Below are positions 50,922-64,000 of a stretch of DNA of 64,000 nt, one piece after another. Below the pieces are notes generated by a model. That model was not told where the DNA came from. It saw nothing but the letters and a program-made list of their open reading frames with translations, and did no database searches. The stretch spans positions 1,364,001 through 1,428,000 of the forward strand of contig NZ_ACQA01000001.1 in NCBI RefSeq assembly GCF_000182645.1. Reading direction: 5' to 3'. The DNA is from Brucella intermedia LMG 3301 (GTDB taxonomy: Bacteria > Pseudomonadota > Alphaproteobacteria > Rhizobiales > Rhizobiaceae). The position numbers were made by a program, and so were the translations under genes. The stretch's first letter is position 1. Each line of letters starts with the position of its first letter.

Positions 50922-51293
50922 TTACTTCGGACGCTTTGCACCGTACTTCGAACGGCGCTGCTTGCGGTTCTTGACGCCCTGGGTGTCGAGAACGCCGCGG
51001 ATGATGTGGTAACGCACACCCGGCAAGTCCTTTACACGACCGCCGCGGATCATGACGACGGAGTGCTCCTGCAGGTTATGCCCTTCACCAGGGATATAAC
51101 CGATAACTTCGAAGCCGTTCGTCAGACGAACCTTGGCAACCTTACGCAGAGCCGAGTTCGGCTTCTTCGGGGTCGTCGTGTAAACGCGGGTGCAAACGCC
51201 GCGCTTCTGAGGGTTTGCCTGCAGTGCAGGAACCTTATTACGCTTTACCGGCGCAATGCGCGGCTTGCGGATAAGCTGGTTTACGGTTGGCAT
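50922..51293 (-). CDS. rpsL: 30S ribosomal protein S12
   Basis: uS12 monitors decoding. The 123 residues start [20 protein letters not shown]. The two streptomycin loops, [17 protein letters not shown] and [13 protein letters not shown], carry the wild-type lysines equivalent to E. coli Lys43 and Lys88. The ATG at 51293 gives the canonical start. Upstream in-frame codons in the leader are rejected. Confidence 0.98.
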   Translation of the reverse strand: MPTVNQLIRKPRIAPVKRNKVPALQANPQKRGVCTRVYTTTPKKPNSALRKVAKVRLTNGFEVIGYIPGEGHNLQEHSVVMIRGGRVKDLPGVRYHIIRGVLDTQGVKNRKQRRSKYGAKRPK

Positions 51294-51772
51294 ACAACCT
51301 TCCTCTTTAAAAAATCTCGTATCCACGCCCCAAGGGGCCGTTTCACCGGCATGCTCATGCACAAATTCGGAGTCAGCCCTCGTCAACCGGTGGCCACCCC
51401 GAACAAAAGCAGAGGAAGCTGACGCTTCATGCGAACGGCAAGTTGCATTTCGATCGTAAAACGAACCCTGTTTGAGACGAACTTCAGGACGCGTCGTCCC
51501 GAAAAAGCCTGTCTCACATCGGCTCAGATGGGCTGCTGATACGTCTTTAGCGACGTTTCGTCAAGGGCAGCGGCTCAAGTTTCTTTAATGAAAGCCCTGA
51601 AACCGGCGTTTTGATCCCGCCCGGACAGGTTATTGCGCCGCATTTGACGACTATTCGCTAATATTACGCGATCAAAACCGTCATTTTCCTATGCAAGCAT
51701 GGCGCAGTCACTCAGGTCAGGCTATTGAAGCACATCCGAGTCGAAACGCAACCGAATATTAAGGGTTTCTCA
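51294..51772. promoter_or_regulatory. Divergent regulatory region of the rpsL operon and an acidic-protein gene
   Basis: About 480 bases without a gene. On the minus strand TTGACG (51559-51564) and TATCAG (51536-51541), 17 bases apart, make a plausible sigma-70 promoter for rpsL-rpsG-fusA-tuf, implying a leader of roughly 230 bases. The plus-strand promoter of the acidic-protein gene is not clear. Confidence 0.5.
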
Positions 51773-52093
51773 ATGTCTTCCACATCCACAAATGATTCCA
51801 CTCCGGCGGGCGACGATTCGCCAACCGTCCATCTCGTCATCGCTGATGTCTGGAACGAAGGCGAAGAATCCCCGGTCGAAGTACACCTGCTTTTGAAATC
51901 GGACGAGAACGAAGATCTCGTTCAGACTGTCCTCAGCATTCTTGCCGAAGAAGGCTACCATGAAGCCGAGCTTCTGGAGATGGGCACACTGACCGAAGAG
52001 CCGGAAGAAGAACCGCACAAGAGCGCCTGGGCCACCGCCCTTAGCGGTGAAGTCGCGCTGATCGAATTCGACGGCGACGACGAAGAAGAATAA
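51773..52093 (+). CDS. Conserved hypothetical acidic protein, 106 residues
   Basis: The protein is strongly acidic, with very few lysines and a terminal run FDGDDEEE. Between a Ser/Thr-rich start (MSSTSTNDSTPAGDDSP) and the tail is a compact alpha/beta-like core: HLVIADVWNEGEESPVEVHL, LVQTVLSILAEEGYHEAELL. It has no signal peptide or membrane segment. I do not recognise a family. It is the only plus-strand gene in the supercluster, inserted between rpoC and rpsL. A TTG start 16 codons upstream is possible but less likely. A good terminator follows. Confidence 0.65.
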   Translation: MSSTSTNDSTPAGDDSPTVHLVIADVWNEGEESPVEVHLLLKSDENEDLVQTVLSILAEEGYHEAELLEMGTLTEEPEEEPHKSAWATALSGEVALIEFDGDDEEE

Positions 52094-52107
52094 GCATCAT
52101 GGAGAGC

Positions 52108-52131
52108 GCCGGTTTCAACCGGCCTTTTTTT
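52108..52131 (+). terminator. Terminator of the acidic-protein gene
   Basis: GCCGGTT at 52108-52114 pairs with AACCGGC at 52117-52123, followed by C and a run of seven T (52125-52131). It is a clear rho-independent terminator on the plus strand 14 bases after the stop. Confidence 0.85.
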
Positions 52132-52167
52132 CTTCTGCTGATGCGGGCTCTCCCGTTATCCCGAAAT

Positions 52168-52199
52168 ACAAAAAGGCCGCCCTGAAAGGCGGCCTTTTT
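52168..52199 (-). terminator. Terminator of rpoC (bidirectional)
   Basis: AAAAAGGCCGCC at 52170-52181 pairs with GGCGGCCTTTTT at 52188-52199 over a six-base loop. The poly-A/poly-T ends make it usable on both strands. It lies 20 bases after rpoC. Confidence 0.92.
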
Positions 52200-52219
52200 C
52201 AGTTTCGTATCCGCCGATC

Positions 52220-56422
<4,203 letters not shown>

Positions 56423-56623
56423 GCCGTTCTCCTTGAGGGCGATCCGTCGCCCTGTGTCGTCGATGACAAGCTGAAAATCCTTGCCATCCTGAAAAGAAAT
56501 CGCGGTGCTACGCAGTTATGAACTGGCTTGCCGTAGTCTCGCTTCCTCTTGCGGGGAAAAACCGCCGTCATCGAAAACGAGTTTACCGGCGCGCCACGGC
56601 GATACCATGGCGCGCCTTGAAGT

Positions 56624-60759
<4,136 letters not shown>

Positions 60760-61074
60760 CGTCGCTCCTCGTTCTATAGCCTTGCGGCTTGCTCACGCCT
60801 TGCGGCCTTTATCATGCGCCGCCCTTCGGCGGTCCTTCGAGCACATGAACCTTCTGATCGGCCCCTTTCAGATCGGATGGATCGAAAGGATCATATGCAA
60901 ACTTTCCAGAGCGGCCTTCAGCATCGTTGCCGACACGCGGCGCTCTTAACGGGCTAAAACCCGTTTCCTGAAAGCCGTTCCGGCACTCAGGAAAAGGGTT
61001 CCAGTCATCCGACCCACCGGGAAAGTCCGGCGGGAACTGGCGGATGGAAAACCATCCGCCAGAATAGTCCGAAC
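60760..61074 (-). promoter_or_regulatory. rplL-rpoB intergenic region with hairpins
   Basis: These 315 bases carry several inverted repeats: CTGGCGGATGG (61037-61047) with CCATCCGCCAG (61052-61062), a CCTGA...TCAGG stem around 60970-60994, and AACGGG...CCCGTT (60949-60966). None is followed by a strong U-tract. By analogy with E. coli, this spacer may hold a partial terminator and RNase-processing site that sets rpoBC expression below rplJL. That role is inference. Confidence 0.55.
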
Positions 61075-61449
61075 TTACTTGAGTTCGACCTTGGCGCCAG
61101 CAGCTTCGAGCTGTGCCTTGATCTTCTCAGCTTCGTCCTTCGAAGCGCCTTCCTTGACAGCCTTCGGAGCGCCTTCGACCAGGTCCTTGGCTTCCTTGAG
61201 GCCGAGACCGGTGATTGCGCGCACTTCCTTGATCACGTTGATCTTGTTAGCGCCGCCGTCAGCGAGAACGACGTCGAATTCGGTCTTTTCCTCTGCAGCA
61301 GCAGCAGGGGCAGCGCCACCAGCAGCAGCAACAGCGACCGGAGCAGCAGCCGAAACGCCCCACTTCTCTTCGAGAAGCTTGGACAGCTCAGCGGCTTCCA
61401 GAACGGTCAGGGCCGAAAGGTCTTCAACGATCTTTGCGAGATCAGCCAT
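61075..61449 (-). CDS. rplL: 50S ribosomal protein L7/L12
   Basis: bL12 forms the flexible stalk that recruits translation GTPases. The 124 residues have the N-terminal dimerisation helix ([20 protein letters not shown]), an Ala-rich hinge (near 36-55) and the C-domain [20 protein letters not shown] with [20 protein letters not shown]. It lies 51 bases after rplJ. Confidence 0.98.
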   Translation of the reverse strand: MADLAKIVEDLSALTVLEAAELSKLLEEKWGVSAAAPVAVAAAGGAAPAAAAEEKTEFDVVLADGGANKINVIKEVRAITGLGLKEAKDLVEGAPKAVKEGASKDEAEKIKAQLEAAGAKVELK

Positions 61450-61500
61450 TTTTGTACTTCCTATTATAAAGGTTTGAACTGTTGACAGCGAGAAACGGCC

Positions 61501-62019
61501 TTAAGCCGCCTCGTTCTTCCGGGCGTGCGCGCCGATAACGCGGGCGATCTGGCCCGCCGGAGCGCTGGTAAGTACTGCAAGACGCTGAGCCGGGGTCTGG
61601 ATCATTCCAACCAGCTTTGCGCGCAGTTCGTCGAGCGACGGGAGCGAAGCAAGCGACTTGACGCCATCGGCGTTAAGCGTCGTTGCACCCATTGCACCGC
61701 CGAGGATAACGAGCTTGTCGTTAGTCTTGGCGAATTCGACGGCTACTTTCGGAGCGGCGATCGGATCGTTTGCGTAAGCAACGACCGTCTGACCCGTAAA
61801 CAGGTCAGCAATACCTTCCGATTCCGTGCCCTGAAGAGCGATTTTGGCAAGGCGGTTTTTCGCGACTTTAACGGACCCACCTGCATCACGCATCTTCGAG
61901 CGAAGATCGCTCATTTGCGAAACGGTGAGACCGGTATAGTGGGCCACGACGACCGAACCGGACTCTTTGAAAGCGCCGTTCAGCCACGCGACAAATTCGC
62001 GCTTTTCCGCTCTATCCAC
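61501..62019 (-). CDS. rplJ: 50S ribosomal protein L10
   Basis: uL10 anchors L7/L12 dimers to 23S rRNA. The 172 residues begin [20 protein letters not shown] and contain [20 protein letters not shown]. The C-terminal helix carries the L12-binding sites. L10-L12 is a known autoregulator that binds its own mRNA leader. The 390-base upstream spacer could hold such a leader. Confidence 0.97.
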   Translation of the reverse strand: MDRAEKREFVAWLNGAFKESGSVVVAHYTGLTVSQMSDLRSKMRDAGGSVKVAKNRLAKIALQGTESEGIADLFTGQTVVAYANDPIAAPKVAVEFAKTNDKLVILGGAMGATTLNADGVKSLASLPSLDELRAKLVGMIQTPAQRLAVLTSAPAGQIARVIGAHARKNEAA

Positions 62020-62409
62020 TGTCTCTCTCCAGTTGACAGGACCACATGGCCCTGCCGGGTTGCCTTTGCCGGACGAACTTCACAGTCAGTCCGACGTTCG
62101 AGGATCCTGTCCCCTTCAGCTCCACCTGCAAGCAGGCTTCACCCAAAGGCAACTACGGTTCAAACCTTGCATGCACATTCGTGCGAAACAGGGTTATTCC
62201 ACGTCTCATGCAGGCTTTGCGTTTAAGGAAAACCACCCGAAGATGATGATCCGCCTGCAATCTCGGACAGGATAACCGGATTTTCATCCGGCTATCCGGG
62301 TCTTGCGACCCGGAATTCTTGCCGTTCGTCCTGTTGTTCCAGAACTGGCTGGCAGCCATCCCTTCCCAATCGGAAAGGCTTGGGCCCCGGCGAACCGGAG
62401 CCCTGAAAC
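62020..62409 (-). promoter_or_regulatory. rplA-rplJ intergenic region, probable L10 leader
   Basis: There is no gene in these 390 bases. Two strong adjacent stems are visible: GGATAACCGGAT (62270-62281) with ATCCGGCTATCC (62286-62297, one mismatch), and CCGGGTC (62296-62302) with GACCCGG (62307-62313). They share two bases and so compete. The spacer also should hold a promoter for rplJL-rpoBC. Identification as an L10 leader rests on position and length. I could not align it to the Rfam model. Confidence 0.5.
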
Positions 62410-63111
62410 TTAGGCGACGACCTTGACGGTTGCCGGGTCGACCTTGACGCCAACGCCCATGGTCGAGGAAATCGACACGCGCTTGACGTATTCACCCTTG
62501 GCAGCCGATGGCTTTGCCTTGATGACGGCGTCAGCGAAAGCCTTGATGTTTTCTTCGAGCTTGGCATTGTCGAAGGAAACCTTGCCGATACCGGCATGGA
62601 TGATACCGGCCTTCTCGACGCGGAATTCGACTGCGCCGCCCTTGGAAGCAGCAACAGCAGCTGCAACGTCGGTGGTGACGGTACCAACCTTCGGGTTCGG
62701 CATCATGCCGCGAGGGCCGAGCACCTTACCGAGACGGCCAACGAGCGGCATCATGTCCGGGGTTGCAATGCAGCGATCGAATTCGATCTTGCCGCCATTG
62801 ACGATTTCGAACAGTTCTTCCGCACCAACGATGTCGGCGCCAGCCTTCTTGGCTTCTTCAGCCTTGTCGCCGCGAGCGAAAACAGCAACGCGAACCGTAC
62901 GGCCCGTGCCATTCGGCAGGTTGACGACGCCGCGGACCATCTGGTCGGCGTGGCGCGGATCGACGCCGAGGTTCATCGCGATTTCGATGGTTTCATCGAA
63001 CTTGGCGACAGCACGTTCCTTGACGAGGCCGATAGCAGCCGACAGATCGTACAGCTTGTTGCGATCGACGCCTTCACGGATCTTGTTAATGCGCTTGGAA
63101 ATCTTCGCCAT
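62410..63111 (-). CDS. rplA: 50S ribosomal protein L1
   Basis: uL1 forms the mobile E-site stalk and represses its own operon in many bacteria. The 233 residues start [20 protein letters not shown]. The diagnostic box [20 protein letters not shown] is present, followed by [13 protein letters not shown]. It lies four bases after rplK. Confidence 0.98.
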   Translation of the reverse strand: MAKISKRINKIREGVDRNKLYDLSAAIGLVKERAVAKFDETIEIAMNLGVDPRHADQMVRGVVNLPNGTGRTVRVAVFARGDKAEEAKKAGADIVGAEELFEIVNGGKIEFDRCIATPDMMPLVGRLGKVLGPRGMMPNPKVGTVTTDVAAAVAASKGGAVEFRVEKAGIIHAGIGKVSFDNAKLEENIKAFADAVIKAKPSAAKGEYVKRVSISSTMGVGVKVDPATVKVVA

Positions 63112-63115
63112 CGTC

Positions 63116-63544
63116 TCAGCCCACCACTTCCAGGCCCATCGAACGGGCAGAACCTTCGATCATGCGCATCGCTGCTTCAATGTCAGCGGCGTTCAGATCC
63201 TTCATCTTCGCTTCAGCGATCGTACGAACCTTGTCGCGGGTGATCGTGCCGGCGCTTGCCTTGCCCGGGGTCTTCGAACCGGACTTGAGGTTAGCGGCCT
63301 TCTTGAGGAAGTAGGTTACCGGAGGCGTCTTCATCACAAAAGTGAAAGACTTGTCCTGGTAATAGGTGATCACGACTGGAATCGGCGAACCCTTTTCCAT
63401 TTCCTGCGAGGCAGCGTTGAACGCCTTGCAGAATTCCATGATGTTGATGCCGCGCTGACCCAGGGCCGGACCGATCGGGGGCGACGGATTGGCCGCACCT
63501 GCCGCTACCTGGAGCTTCAGCTGGCCTGCAATTTTCTTAGCCAT
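63116..63544 (-). CDS. rplK: 50S ribosomal protein L11
   Basis: uL11 is at the GTPase-associated centre, the thiostrepton site. The 142 residues contain [40 protein letters not shown] and the C-domain [20 protein letters not shown]. The proline pair of the drug loop is unchanged. Confidence 0.98.
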   Translation of the reverse strand: MAKKIAGQLKLQVAAGAANPSPPIGPALGQRGINIMEFCKAFNAASQEMEKGSPIPVVITYYQDKSFTFVMKTPPVTYFLKKAANLKSGSKTPGKASAGTITRDKVRTIAEAKMKDLNAADIEAAMRMIEGSARSMGLEVVG

Positions 63545-63742
63545 TGCTTTCTGCCTTTTTTACTTTGCCGGAAATCCGGCTTTCTCGATTAATGCCGGAA
63601 AATCCGGCTCTCGACTGACGCCAGTTCGACTGGCGGGCAGTTCGGTGGTCCGGAGATCGGCGACCGGCTAAGCCGCCTTCCCTTCCACCATTTCCGCTCC
63701 AGCCGAAATTCGCCTGGAGTGGAGCCCTTCACGGGCAAACGA
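63545..63742 (-). promoter_or_regulatory. nusG-rplK intergenic region with repeated hairpins
   Basis: Three short hairpins lie in a row: GCCGGAAATCCGGC at 63567-63580, its near copy GCCGGAAAATCCGGC at 63594-63608, and CGCCAGT/ACTGGCG at 63619-63635. They precede rplK on the minus strand. They may be a leader recognised by L1 or a processing region. Neither role is shown. Confidence 0.5.
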
Positions 63743-64000
63743 TCACAGCTTGTCGACCTGACCGTATTCCAGATCCACGGGCGTTGCGCGCCCGAAGATG
63801 GAAACCTCAACCTTGAGACGCGCGCGCTCTTCGTCGACTTCCTGAACGATCCCGTTGAAGGAAGCGAACGGACCGTCGGAAACGCGAACGTTTTCGCCAA
63901 TCTCGAAGGATACCGAAGTCTTCGGGCGCTCGACGCCATCCTGAACCTGGTTCAGAATCTGGTCGACTTCCTTCTGGGAAACCGGCACCGGCTTGGAATC
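63743..64000 (-). CDS. nusG: Transcription termination/antitermination protein NusG, C-terminal part
   Basis: The gene is cut by the right edge, leaving 85 residues. The KOW domain is complete: [20 protein letters not shown] followed by [20 protein letters not shown] and [13 protein letters not shown]. NusG modulates RNA polymerase pausing and Rho action and links polymerase to S10. The frame is open to position 64000, where it reads [16 protein letters not shown]. The N-terminal NGN domain and secE are expected beyond the edge. Confidence 0.95.
   Translation of the reverse strand, partial: DSKPVPVSQKEVDQILNQVQDGVERPKTSVSFEIGENVRVSDGPFASFNGIVQEVDEERARLKVEVSIFGRATPVDLEYGQVDKL

Overview
The window reads as a chromosomal segment of an alphaproteobacterium of the order Hyphomicrobiales, most probably Brucellaceae (Brucella/Ochrobactrum group). 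I infer this from protein lengths and sequences recalled from that family (RpoB 1377 residues once repaired, RpoC 1400, RecA 361, L7/L12 124, short 194-residue adenylate kinase), from an alphaproteobacterial GTTC-N7-GTTC LexA box in front of recA, and from a PccR-type regulator beside pccBA. No rRNA, tRNA, insertion sequence, prophage or CRISPR array is visible.

Positions 1-8.7 kb hold small housekeeping and accessory genes: the start of an L-serine dehydratase, a YdcF-like envelope protein, a heparan-acetyltransferase-like membrane protein, a MerR regulator, a VanZ-like protein, DUF2336 and DUF883 proteins, queF (queuosine synthesis), a tiny lipoprotein and a DUF924 protein. Positions 7.3-14.6 kb form a propionate unit: a PccR/ScfR-type regulator divergent from pccB-pccA-methylmalonyl-CoA mutase, with two TTTGCAAA palindromes between them. 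Positions 14.6-23.6 kb hold unlinked genes: an iron-permease-like protein, an aldo/keto reductase, murI-trmJ (overlapping), a DJ-1/PfpI protein, a ribbon-helix-helix protein, icd, a glutathione transferase, and an ArsR-type regulator divergent from a coupled NIPSNAP/ABM pair. Positions 23.6-32.4 kb carry alaS, recA, an OmpA-like lipoprotein, an SLT lipoprotein, rarA and a DegP/HtrA protease, all on the minus strand.

Positions 32.6-64 kb are the conserved translation/transcription supercluster, read on the minus strand from the right edge: nusG(partial)-rplK-rplA-rplJ-rplL-rpoB-rpoC, rpsL-rpsG-fusA-tuf, the S10-spc block rpsJ to secY-adk, and the alpha block rpsM-rpsK-rpoA-rplQ. A single plus-strand gene for an acidic 106-residue protein sits between rpoC and rpsL.

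The most important anomaly concerns sequence integrity. recA carries one extra base and rpoB carries two extra bases 37 bp apart. Each is an additional G in a short G-run of the coding strand, and each splits an otherwise intact gene. rpoB is essential, so sequencing or assembly error is the likeliest explanation. I found no clearly novel multi-gene system. The best regulatory leads are the paired TTTGCAAA operator at pccR/pccB, a 9-bp perfect inverted repeat spanning the arsR/NIPSNAP promoter region, and a three-copy AATGCGGCATC repeat near the left end.
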